Origin: Wolbachia sp.
GTDB taxonomy: Bacteria > Pseudomonadota > Alphaproteobacteria > Rickettsiales > Anaplasmataceae
Direction: 5' to 3'
DNA: 7,495 nucleotides
Assembly: GCA_022836975.1 (NCBI GenBank)
Contig: JAIXMJ010000038.1
Location: 1-7,495, forward strand
This document shows, in pieces, positions 1-6,446 of this stretch. Under the pieces are notes generated by a model. It was not told where the DNA came from and searched no databases. It saw nothing but the letters and a program-made list of their open reading frames with translations. How positions within the stretch are numbered: position 1 is the stretch's first letter; each line of letters opens with the position of its first letter. Made by a program: the position numbers and the translations under genes.

Positions 1-3000
1 ATAGATGAAGGTTCGTATTATATAGCTGATGCCAGTGCAAGGCTTGATGAGAATAATTGCTTTGTTGATGATTTATTATATTGTAGACATGCTGGCAACT
101 TTATAATGGTTAGTAGCGATCAGGTAAGTTATATTGATGTTGCACCTAAACAGATAATATCAGTTGCGGCTTCTCTAATTCCTTTCTTGGAAAATAATGA
201 TGCCAATAGAGCATTGATGGGATCTAACATGCAGCGTCAAGCTGTACCTTTGCTTAAGCCTACTGCACCATTAGTAGCTACTGGTATGGAATCCTTTACT
301 GCTGTTGGTTCTGGTGCAGTGATTATAGCAAAACGTGATGGTGTTGTTGATAGTGTTGATAGTAATGCAATAGTAGTGCGTGCTTTTGATAAAGAGAGAT
401 TGGATGTAGATATTTATCATTTACAGAAATTTCAACGTTCTAACTACAATACTTGCATAAATCAAAAGCCTATAGTGCGTGTAGGTGATCATGTAAAAGA
501 AGGTGATGTGATAGCAGATGGTCCGGCAATTAATAAAGGCGAGCTTGCGCTTGGTAAAAATTTACTCGTCGCGTTTATGTCTTGGCAGGGATATAATTTC
601 GAAGATTCTATTATCATGTCTAGTGAGGTTGTTAAGAAGGATCTATTTACTTCCGTTCATATAGAAGAATTTGAATGTACTGTACATGATACTCCTTTGG
701 GATCTGAAAAAATAACACGTGCTCTACCTGACGTTAATGAAGAAAGCCTTTATCATTTGGATGATAGTGGTATAGTGAAGGTCGGCACTAGGGTTGGCCC
801 AGGCTGTATTCTTGTAGGCAAGATAACTCCTAAACCTTCTCTTTCATTGCCTCCTGAAACTAAATTATTGATGACAATTTTTGGTGAGAAGTCGTTTGAT
901 TGTGCGGATTCTTCGTTATATACATCTCCAGATGTTGAGGGTACAGTAATTGATGTACAGGTGTTTACACGTAGAGGTGTTGATGAAATTGAGAGAGCAA
1001 AATTAATTAAACAAAAAGAGATAAATAATTTTGAGCAAGAGAAAGATTATGTAATCAATGTTACTAGCGAACACTTTTATGATGAATTAAAGAAGCTTAT
1101 TGCTGATTGTGGTGCGGGAGAGGAATTAAATTCTGTTGAGCGTGAGAGGTGGTGGAGTATAGGACTGAAACATGCATCTATTGCACAGCAGGTGCAAAAT
1201 ATTAAGAAAGATTTTGATGAAAAAGTATTCAATGCTACAAGACAATTTAAGCGTAGGGTAGAAAAAATAAATGAAGGCTACGATCTGCCGCAAGGGGTGT
1301 CTACAATAGTAAAAGTCTTTATTGCTGTCAAACATAGCTTGCAGCCAGGAGATAAAATGTCTGGTAGACATGGGAACAAAGGTGTAATTTCTCGTGTTGT
1401 TCCTGTAGAAGACATGCCTTATTTGGAAGATGGTACACCAGTTGATGTGATTCTTAACCCTCTAGGTGTTCCGTCGCGAATGAATGTAGGACAGATATTG
1501 GAGAGCCATGTAGGTTGGGCTTGTAAGAAATTAGGAGAAAAAGTAGCTGGTATTCTAGATAAGATAAAGCGCGTAACTAAAGCAGAAGAGGATAGACAAA
1601 CAGAGGATGAATATGATAATTTACGTGACTTTTTGATTGAGGCTTATAGTTGTGGCAATAATGCTGCTGTTTGCAAGGGTATTCAGAGTATGGATAATGA
1701 TATTTTAATGAAGTTTGCAAACGGATTACGTGATGGTATTCCTGTTGCTGCTTCTGTATTTGAAGGACCCAAAGATGAACAGATCACTAAGCTTTTTAAG
1801 CTTGCTGATTTAGATAGTTCTGGGCAAGTTGAATTATATGACGGACGTACCGGTGAACAGTTTAATCGTAAAGTTACAGTGGGCTATATGTATATGCTCA
1901 AGTTGCACCACTTGGTTGATGATAAAATTCATGCACGTTCAGTAGGTCCTTACAGCTTGGTAACTCAGCAACCATTAGGAGGGAAATCTCATTTTGGTGG
2001 ACAACGTTTTGGTGAAATGGAATGCTGGGCACTACAAGCATATGGTGCTTCATACACATTGCAAGAAATGCTAACTGTGAAATCTGATGACATTAATGGT
2101 AGGATTAAGATCTATGAATCAATAATAAAGGGTGATAGTAACTTTGAATGTGGTATTCCAGAATCCTTTAATGTGATGATAAAAGAGTTGCGTGCTCTAT
2201 GCTTGAATGTAGTTTTAAAGCAAAATGGTGTGCCAATTCATGAGGTGTCTCACTCTAGTATAGCGCAGTCTTTTGATAAGCTAGGTATATCAATTGCTAG
2301 CCCTGACAGCATTCATGCTATGTCTTATGGTGAAATCAAGGATGTATCGACAGCAAATTACCGTACATTTAAGGTTGAAAAAGGTGGTTTATTCTGTCCT
2401 AAAGTTTTTGGACCGGTAAATGATTATGAATGCTTATGTGGAAAATATAAAAAGAGAAGACATAGGGGTCGTGTATGTGAGAAATGTGGAGTAGAAGTTA
2501 CCTCTTCTAAAGTCAGAAGAGAAAGAATGGGCCACATAGATCTTGTTTCTCCTGTTGCACACATATGGTTTTTAAAATCCCTACCGTCAAGGGTTGGTGC
2601 GTTGTTAGATATGTCTCTTAGAGATATTGAGAGTATTTTATATAGTGACCATTATGTAGTGATAGACCCGCTCGTTACTCCTTTTGGAAAAGGCGAGATT
2701 ATTAGTGAGAAAACATATAATGAATCTAGAGATGAATATGGAGAAGACGGCTTTATAGCTATGCAGGGGGTTGAAGCTGTTAGGGAATTGTTATCACGTT
2801 TAGATTTGCATGAAATTAGGAGGGATTTAAGGTTAGAACTTGAGTCTGTTGTTTCTGAGGTAAGAAGAAAAAAAATTATAAAAAGACTACGTATTGTTGA
2901 AAACTTTATTAAATCTGGCAATAGGCCTGAATGGATGATATTGACTACTATACCTATTTTACCTCCAGATTTACGTCCTTTGGTCTCTCTTGAAAGTGGA

Positions 3001-6000
3001 CGTCCTGCAGTTTCTGACTTGAACCATCATTATAGGACGATAATAAATCGTAATAACAGGTTAAGGAAATTATTAAGTTTGAATCCTCCTGAAATTATGA
3101 TCCGTAACGAAAAGAGGATGTTACAAGAGGCCGTAGATTCTCTTTTTGATAATAGCCGCCGTAATGCTCTTCCAAATAAGGCAGGTGCTATTGGATATAA
3201 GAAATCCATCAGTGATATGCTTAAGGGTAAACAAGGACGTTTCCGTCAGAACCTTTTAGGAAAAAGGGTAGATTATTCAGGACGTTCTGTAATTGTAGTA
3301 GGTCCTACTTTGAAACTACATCAATGTGGTTTGCCGAAGAGGATGGCTCTTGAGTTATTTAAGCCTTTTGTTTACTCAAAGCTTAAGATGTATGGGATAG
3401 CTCCTACAATTAAATTTGCTAGTAAACTGATCAGGGCAGAGAAGCCAGAAGTGTGGGATATGCTAGAAGAAGTAATCAAGGAGCATCCTGTTTTATTAAA
3501 TAGAGCACCTACTTTACATAGGCTAGGTATTCAAGCGTTTGAACCTGTACTTATTGAGGGTAAAGCTATACAACTACATCCACTAGTTTGTACGGCGTTT
3601 AATGCTGACTTTGATGGTGACCAGATGGCGGTCCACGTTCCGATTTCATTGGAAGCACAACTTGAAGCTAGGGTATTAATGATGTCTACTAGTAATGTCC
3701 TAAACCCATCTAATGGTAGGCCAATTATAGTACCTAGTAAGGATATAGTGCTTGGTATATATTATCTTAGTTTGCAGGAAGTAGTTGATCACGGTGATAA
3801 TGTACCATATTTTGGTACATTCCATCATATTGAACATTCTTTAAATTGTGGAATGTTGACTATTCATTCTAGTATAAAATATAGAATGAAGGATGAAGTA
3901 GTTCGTACAACTCCTGGACGCTTAATGTTGTGGCGGATTTTACCAAAGCATGAAAATTTAGGTTTTGATATAGTCAATCAAGTATTAACTTCTAAGGAAA
4001 TCAGTAATATGGTAGATTTAGTTTACCGTAATTGTTCTCAGAGTGCTACAGTTGTATTCTCTGATAAATTGATGGTGCTTGGTTTTGAATATGCTACATT
4101 TTCTGGTATTTCCTTCGGGCGCCATGATTTGGTTATACCTGAAACTAAGACTATGCATGTTGAGAAGACAGCAAATGAAATTAAAAAGTTTTCTATGCAG
4201 TACCAGGATGGTCTGATTACTAGCAGTGAAAGGTATAATAAGGTTATAGATGAGTGGTCTAAGTGTACAGATATGATAGCTAGTGACATGTTGAAAGCAA
4301 TGTCTGTATATGACAAAAAGAGTCAATACAATTCAGTCTATATGATGGCAACTTCCGGTGCTAGGGGTTCTCATTCTCAGATGAAACAGTTAGCTGGAAT
4401 GCGTGGATTAATGGCTAAACCTTCTGGTGAGATTATAGAGACTCCTATCATATCTAGTTTTCGGGAAGGATTAAATGTATTTGAATACTTCAATTCTACA
4501 CACGGTGCACGTAAAGGATTGGCCGATATTGCACTTAAGACTGCAAATTCTGGATACTTAACCCGTCGTTTAGTTGATGTGTCACAAAATTGTATTGTAA
4601 CAATATATGATTGCAAAACAACAGATGGTTTAATTGTGAGAAGTGTAGTGGAAGGAGGTACTATTGTTACATCATTAGAGAATGTAGTGCTTGGTAGGGT
4701 AGCCGCGAATAATATACACCATCCGATAACCAAGGAATTATTGATAAGTGCTGGAGAATTAATTGATGAAGAAAAAATGAAGCAAATTAATATTGCTGGG
4801 CTTGATACAATTAAGATCAGGTCACCTTTGACTTGTAAAATAACTCCAGGTGTATGTTCTTTATGTTATGGACGGGATCTTGCAACTGGTAAGGTCGTAT
4901 CGATAGGTGAAGCAGTTGGTGTGATAGCAGCACAATCTGTTGGTGAGCCTGGTACACAGTTAACGATGCGTACTTTCCATGTAGGTGGAGCGGTAACTAG
5001 GGGTGTAGAGTCATCTAGTATAGTGGCTTCAATTAATGCCAAAATAAAATTAAATAATAGTAATTATATTATAGATAAGAATGGTAATAAAATTGTGGTC
5101 AGCCGTTCTTGCGAAGTAATTTTGGTTGATAGTGTTGGGAGTGAGAAGTTGAGGCATAGTGTGCCTTATGGCTCTAGGCTTTATGTAGATGAAGGTGATT
5201 CGGTAAAGATTGCTGATAAAATTGCAGAGTGGGATCCTTATACGTTACCTATTATTACGGAAAAGACAGGTACTATACTCTATCAGGATTTAAAGGATGG
5301 TATTTCTGTTGCTGAAGTAATGAATGAGTCCACGGGAATATCAAGTAAAGTAGTGAAAGATTGGAAATTGCATTCTGGTGGAGCTAGTATGCGTCCTAGG
5401 ATTGTGTTACTGGATGATGATGGGAAAGTCATTACGCTAGCAAGTGGTGTTGAAGCGTGTTATTTTATGCCAATAGGTGCAGTATTGAGTGTACAGGATG
5501 GACAAAAAGTTTATGCTGGTGATGTGATTACAAGAACACCTAGAGAATCTGTAAAGACTCGTGATATTACCGGTGGTTTGCCTAGGGTGATCGAGCTATT
5601 TGAAGCACGTCGTCCGAAGGAGCACGCAATAGTTAGTGAAGTGGACGGTCATGTAATATTTTCAGAAAAAGATCGTCGAGGCAAGCGTAGCATATTAATT
5701 CAGCCTCTAGATGGGCAACTTTCTCCTGTTGAATATCTTATATCACGGAGTAAGCATATTATAGTGAATGAAGGTGATTTTGTACGTAGGGGTGACTTAT
5801 TAATGGATGGTGACCCTGATCTCCATGATATACTACGTGTTATGGGATTGGAGGCACTTGTACATTATATGATTGCTGAGATACAACAGGTTTACAGGCT
5901 GCAAGGTGTGCGTATAGATAATAAGCACATAGAAGTAATATTGAAGCAAATGTTACAGAAAGTAGAAATTACTGATCCAGGTGATACTATGTATCTTGTT

Positions 6001-6360
6001 GGTGAAAACATTGATAAATCAGAGATTGATCAAGAAAATGATGCTATGACAAATTCTGGCAAACGTCTTGCGCAATACTTCCCTATTTTACAAGGGATTA
6101 CTAGAGCAAGCCTTGAAACTAGCTCATTTATTTCTGCAGCATCTTTCCAGGAGACAACAAAAGTGTTGACAGAGGCAGCATTCTGTGGTAAGGAAGACCC
6201 ATTGGTTGGCCTAAAAGAGAATGTAATAGTAGGAAGATTAATACCTGCTGGCACAGGGTTGATTATGAATAAAATTAGGGCGCTTGCGCTACATGGCAAC
6301 TATGAAAATTGTTTTGGTGTTGAGTTTTATGATGAGAGAGAAAAACAGGTTGTGAAGTGA
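1..6360 (+). CDS. rpoBC: Fused DNA-directed RNA polymerase beta/beta-prime subunit, 5'-partial
   Basis: This gene encodes the two largest subunits of the core RNA polymerase, which form the catalytic cleft, as one polypeptide. The frame is open from base 1, so the gene starts upstream; the methionine at 106 is internal, because beta-like sequence (IDEGSYYIADA...) precedes it. By recall of E. coli RpoB, base 1 matches roughly beta residue 610. Residues 1-742 are beta: NRALMGSNMQRQAVP, GYNFEDSI (acidic pair E201/D202), GDKMSGRHGNKG (active-site lysines K452 and K460) and GGQRFGEME. Residues 743-757 form the tether. Residues 758-2119 are complete beta-prime: zinc site 1, NADFDGDQM, bridge helix, zinc site 2, trigger loop, an SI3-like insertion of about 180 residues, and switch 1 near the end. 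The insertion in beta between about 980 and 1290 matches the E. coli SI2 position. No frameshift or lost catalytic residue is visible. The fusion points to Wolbachia. Upstream neighbours (usually rplJ-rplL) lie outside the window. Confidence 0.97.
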   Translation: MDEGSYYIADASARLDENNCFVDDLLYCRHAGNFIMVSSDQVSYIDVAPKQIISVAASLIPFLENNDANRALMGSNMQRQAVPLLKPTAPLVATGMESFTAVGSGAVIIAKRDGVVDSVDSNAIVVRAFDKERLDVDIYHLQKFQRSNYNTCINQKPIVRVGDHVKEGDVIADGPAINKGELALGKNLLVAFMSWQGYNFEDSIIMSSEVVKKDLFTSVHIEEFECTVHDTPLGSEKITRALPDVNEESLYHLDDSGIVKVGTRVGPGCILVGKITPKPSLSLPPETKLLMTIFGEKSFDCADSSLYTSPDVEGTVIDVQVFTRRGVDEIERAKLIKQKEINNFEQEKDYVINVTSEHFYDELKKLIADCGAGEELNSVERERWWSIGLKHASIAQQVQNIKKDFDEKVFNATRQFKRRVEKINEGYDLPQGVSTIVKVFIAVKHSLQPGDKMSGRHGNKGVISRVVPVEDMPYLEDGTPVDVILNPLGVPSRMNVGQILESHVGWACKKLGEKVAGILDKIKRVTKAEEDRQTEDEYDNLRDFLIEAYSCGNNAAVCKGIQSMDNDILMKFANGLRDGIPVAASVFEGPKDEQITKLFKLADLDSSGQVELYDGRTGEQFNRKVTVGYMYMLKLHHLVDDKIHARSVGPYSLVTQQPLGGKSHFGGQRFGEMECWALQAYGASYTLQEMLTVKSDDINGRIKIYESIIKGDSNFECGIPESFNVMIKELRALCLNVVLKQNGVPIHEVSHSSIAQSFDKLGISIASPDSIHAMSYGEIKDVSTANYRTFKVEKGGLFCPKVFGPVNDYECLCGKYKKRRHRGRVCEKCGVEVTSSKVRRERMGHIDLVSPVAHIWFLKSLPSRVGALLDMSLRDIESILYSDHYVVIDPLVTPFGKGEIISEKTYNESRDEYGEDGFIAMQGVEAVRELLSRLDLHEIRRDLRLELESVVSEVRRKKIIKRLRIVENFIKSGNRPEWMILTTIPILPPDLRPLVSLESGRPAVSDLNHHYRTIINRNNRLRKLLSLNPPEIMIRNEKRMLQEAVDSLFDNSRRNALPNKAGAIGYKKSISDMLKGKQGRFRQNLLGKRVDYSGRSVIVVGPTLKLHQCGLPKRMALELFKPFVYSKLKMYGIAPTIKFASKLIRAEKPEVWDMLEEVIKEHPVLLNRAPTLHRLGIQAFEPVLIEGKAIQLHPLVCTAFNADFDGDQMAVHVPISLEAQLEARVLMMSTSNVLNPSNGRPIIVPSKDIVLGIYYLSLQEVVDHGDNVPYFGTFHHIEHSLNCGMLTIHSSIKYRMKDEVVRTTPGRLMLWRILPKHENLGFDIVNQVLTSKEISNMVDLVYRNCSQSATVVFSDKLMVLGFEYATFSGISFGRHDLVIPETKTMHVEKTANEIKKFSMQYQDGLITSSERYNKVIDEWSKCTDMIASDMLKAMSVYDKKSQYNSVYMMATSGARGSHSQMKQLAGMRGLMAKPSGEIIETPIISSFREGLNVFEYFNSTHGARKGLADIALKTANSGYLTRRLVDVSQNCIVTIYDCKTTDGLIVRSVVEGGTIVTSLENVVLGRVAANNIHHPITKELLISAGELIDEEKMKQINIAGLDTIKIRSPLTCKITPGVCSLCYGRDLATGKVVSIGEAVGVIAAQSVGEPGTQLTMRTFHVGGAVTRGVESSSIVASINAKIKLNNSNYIIDKNGNKIVVSRSCEVILVDSVGSEKLRHSVPYGSRLYVDEGDSVKIADKIAEWDPYTLPIITEKTGTILYQDLKDGISVAEVMNESTGISSKVVKDWKLHSGGASMRPRIVLLDDDGKVITLASGVEACYFMPIGAVLSVQDGQKVYAGDVITRTPRESVKTRDITGGLPRVIELFEARRPKEHAIVSEVDGHVIFSEKDRRGKRSILIQPLDGQLSPVEYLISRSKHIIVNEGDFVRRGDLLMDGDPDLHDILRVMGLEALVHYMIAEIQQVYRLQGVRIDNKHIEVILKQMLQKVEITDPGDTMYLVGENIDKSEIDQENDAMTNSGKRLAQYFPILQGITRASLETSSFISAASFQETTKVLTEAAFCGKEDPLVGLKENVIVGRLIPAGTGLIMNKIRALALHGNYENCFGVEFYDEREKQVVK
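589..612 (+). other. Beta GYNFEDSI motif
   Basis: The residues GYNFEDSI are encoded here. The acidic pair E201/D202 (window numbering) corresponds to E. coli beta E813/D814, which sit near the active centre and help to position the incoming nucleotide and second metal ion. The pair is intact. Confidence 0.9.
1345..1380 (+). other. Beta active-site lysine motif
   Basis: The peptide PGDKMSGRHGNK carries lysines K452 and K460, eight residues apart, as do E. coli beta K1065 and K1073, which contact RNA and the initiating nucleotide. Serine replaces the alanine after the methionine of the E. coli sequence, a mild change. Confidence 0.9.
1945..2052 (+). other. Beta C-terminal clamp-hinge region (switch 3 area)
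   Basis: This stretch encodes SVGPYSLVTQQPLGGKSHF followed by GGQRFGEMECWALQAYGAS, which is nearly identical to the E. coli beta segment containing switch 3. The segment forms part of the clamp hinge and of the pocket bound by switch-region inhibitors such as myxopyronin and corallopyronin. Confidence 0.82.
2227..2271 (+). other. Beta to beta-prime fusion junction (tether)
   Basis: The last residues alignable to the RpoB C-terminus are around PESFNVMIKELRALCLNVVL, ending near 2226. RpoC homology resumes at about 2272 with FDKLGISIASPDSI, which matches E. coli RpoC FDAIKIALASPDMI starting at residue 17. Between them lie about 15 codons (GVPIHEVSHSSIAQS) with no stop. The tether therefore has about the same length as the normal beta-prime N-terminal tail, so the fusion adds almost nothing. 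No ATG occurs in frame between 2176 and 2320. GTG codons at 2230 and 2245 lack a Shine-Dalgarno sequence, so separate translation of beta-prime is unlikely. The exact boundaries were set by eye. Confidence 0.88.
2431..2487 (+). other. Beta-prime zinc-binding site 1 (zipper/zinc-ribbon)
   Basis: Four cysteines, C811, C813, C826 and C829 (window numbering), are arranged as C-x1-C-x12-C-x2-C, the same spacing as E. coli beta-prime C70, C72, C85 and C88. This N-terminal zinc site lies near upstream DNA in the polymerase. Its completeness shows that the fused beta-prime keeps its normal N-terminal fold. Confidence 0.93.
3238..3300 (+). other. Beta-prime switch 2 region
   Basis: The peptide begins RFRQNLLGKRVDYSGRSV and matches E. 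coli beta-prime almost residue for residue. Switch 2 contacts template DNA near the active site and forms one wall of the corallopyronin/myxopyronin pocket. It is followed by LHQCGLPKRMALELFKPF, also strongly conserved. Confidence 0.85.
3601..3627 (+). other. Beta-prime catalytic NADFDGDQM motif
   Basis: This is the universal catalytic motif of multisubunit RNA polymerases. Aspartates D1203, D1205 and D1207 (window numbering) hold the catalytic magnesium ion, as do E. coli beta-prime D460, D462 and D464. All three are present, so the enzyme should be active. Confidence 0.97.
4480..4590 (+). other. Beta-prime bridge helix
   Basis: The helix is recognised by STHGARKGLADIALKTANSG and the following YLTRRLVDVSQ. 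It spans the active-site cleft and bends during translocation. It is preceded by the conserved SGARGSHSQMKQLAGMRGL stretch (F-loop area) at about 4354-4410. Confidence 0.9.
4612..4866 (+). other. Beta-prime zinc-binding site 2
   Basis: Cysteines C1538, C1612, C1619 and C1622 (window numbering) are spaced 74, 7 and 3 residues apart, exactly as E. coli beta-prime C814, C888, C895 and C898. The last three lie in CKITPGVCSLCYGRDL. An additional cysteine at C1531 (4591-4593) is not part of the usual site. Confidence 0.92.
4945..5580 (+). other. Beta-prime trigger loop split by an SI3-like insertion
   Basis: The first trigger helix is EPGTQLTMRTFHVGGA, with the catalytic-assist residues M1656, R1657 and H1660 matching E. 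coli M932, R933 and H936. The second helix starts at about TRDITGGLPRV near 5560. About 180 residues lie between them and align by eye with E. coli SI3, the sandwich-barrel hybrid insertion found in many Gram-negative bacteria. Repeated GD/EGD turn motifs typical of such barrels are visible (VDEGDSVKIAD, DGQKVYAGDVI). Confidence 0.88.
6094..6180 (+). other. Beta-prime switch 1 region
   Basis: GITRASLETSSFISAASFQE followed by TTKVLTEAA matches the E. coli beta-prime C-terminal switch 1 segment. It is followed by LKENVIVGRLIPAGTG, a conserved marker near the beta-prime C-terminus. The protein then ends with a short lineage-specific tail of roughly 35 residues. Confidence 0.85.
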
Positions 6361-6370
6361 GAGGGAGGGG
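6361..6370 (+). promoter_or_regulatory. Strong Shine-Dalgarno-like purine run
   Basis: GAGGGAGGGG begins on the base after the rpoBC stop codon and lies 7 bases before an ATG at 6378. It is a better ribosome-binding match than the one in front of the real downstream gene, yet the frame it serves is only six codons long. Confidence 0.4.
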
Positions 6371-6377
6371 TACGGTT

Positions 6378-6398
6378 ATGGCTGTTAGTGGTTATTAA
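6378..6398 (+). other. Six-codon mini-ORF, possible leader peptide or relic
   Basis: The frame ATG...TAA encodes MAVSGY. A nine-codon frame (MFYVDNYKK, 6399-6428) follows with no gap. Both are in the same phase as the downstream gene at 6447. They could be a translated leader, a remnant of a longer gene start, or chance. No homology can be judged at this length. Confidence 0.2.
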
Positions 6399-6436
6399 AT
6401 GTTTTATGTTGATAATTATAAGAAGTGAATATCAAA

Positions 6437-6442
6437 GTGGGG
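6437..6442 (+). promoter_or_regulatory. Weak ribosome binding site of the downstream gene
   Basis: GTGGGG ends four bases before the ATG at 6447. The match to the consensus is partial and the spacing is short. It still favours 6447 over the next in-frame ATG at 6501, which has no purine-rich sequence in front of it. The in-frame TGA at 6426 rules out an earlier ATG start. Confidence 0.45.
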
Positions 6443-6446
6443 TAAT

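Larger units (their letters stand above)
6361..6446 (+). other. Intergenic gap between rpoBC and the downstream gene
   Basis: These 86 bases contain no GC-rich hairpin followed by a T-run and no well-spaced -35/-10 pair. The gap holds a strong purine run just after the rpoBC stop and two very short reading frames. The downstream gene may be transcribed by read-through from rpoBC, but this is an inference from the absence of signals. Confidence 0.6.

Noticed and set aside
1126..1371. Minus-strand frame of 81 codons
   Set aside because: It lies entirely opposite conserved beta sequence, has no ribosome site and no recognisable protein features.
1790..1804. Two AAGCTT palindromes close together
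   Set aside because: They arise from the coded KLFKL peptide; no sign of function.
2225..2263. Out-of-frame ATG at the fusion junction as a relic of an ancestral rpoC start
   Set aside because: It opens only 12 codons before TAG, has no ribosome site and encodes nothing like the RpoC N-terminus; chance is sufficient.
2652..2921. Minus-strand frame of 89 codons
   Set aside because: It is antisense to conserved beta-prime sequence; its Ser-rich composition is what reverse-complemented coding of this bias gives.
4018..4326. Two overlapping minus-strand frames (92 and 102 codons)
   Set aside because: They are in different phases opposite rpoC homology; both are shadows of the real gene.
4593..4605. 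Short inverted repeat TATTGT/ACAATA as an operator
   Set aside because: Only six base pairs, inside conserved rpoC coding sequence; expected by chance in AT-rich DNA.
4377..4733. Minus-strand frame of 118 codons
   Set aside because: It is opposite the bridge-helix region, one of the most conserved parts of beta-prime; shadow only.
6030..6299. Minus-strand frame of 89 codons
   Set aside because: It lies opposite the conserved beta-prime C-terminus (switch 1 and the LKENVIVGRLIPAGTG marker) and shows no independent coding features; shadow only.
106..6360. Treating the ATG at 106 as the start of the polymerase gene
   Set aside because: The frame is open back to base 1 and the preceding 35 codons align with beta (IDEGSYYIADA, LDENNCFVDDLLYCR), so this methionine is internal.
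6361..6446. Rho-independent terminator or sigma70 promoter in the gap
   Set aside because: No GC-rich stem with a T-run is present. TTGATA at 6409 has no -10 element at the right distance, and the TATAAG at 6417 has no acceptable -35.
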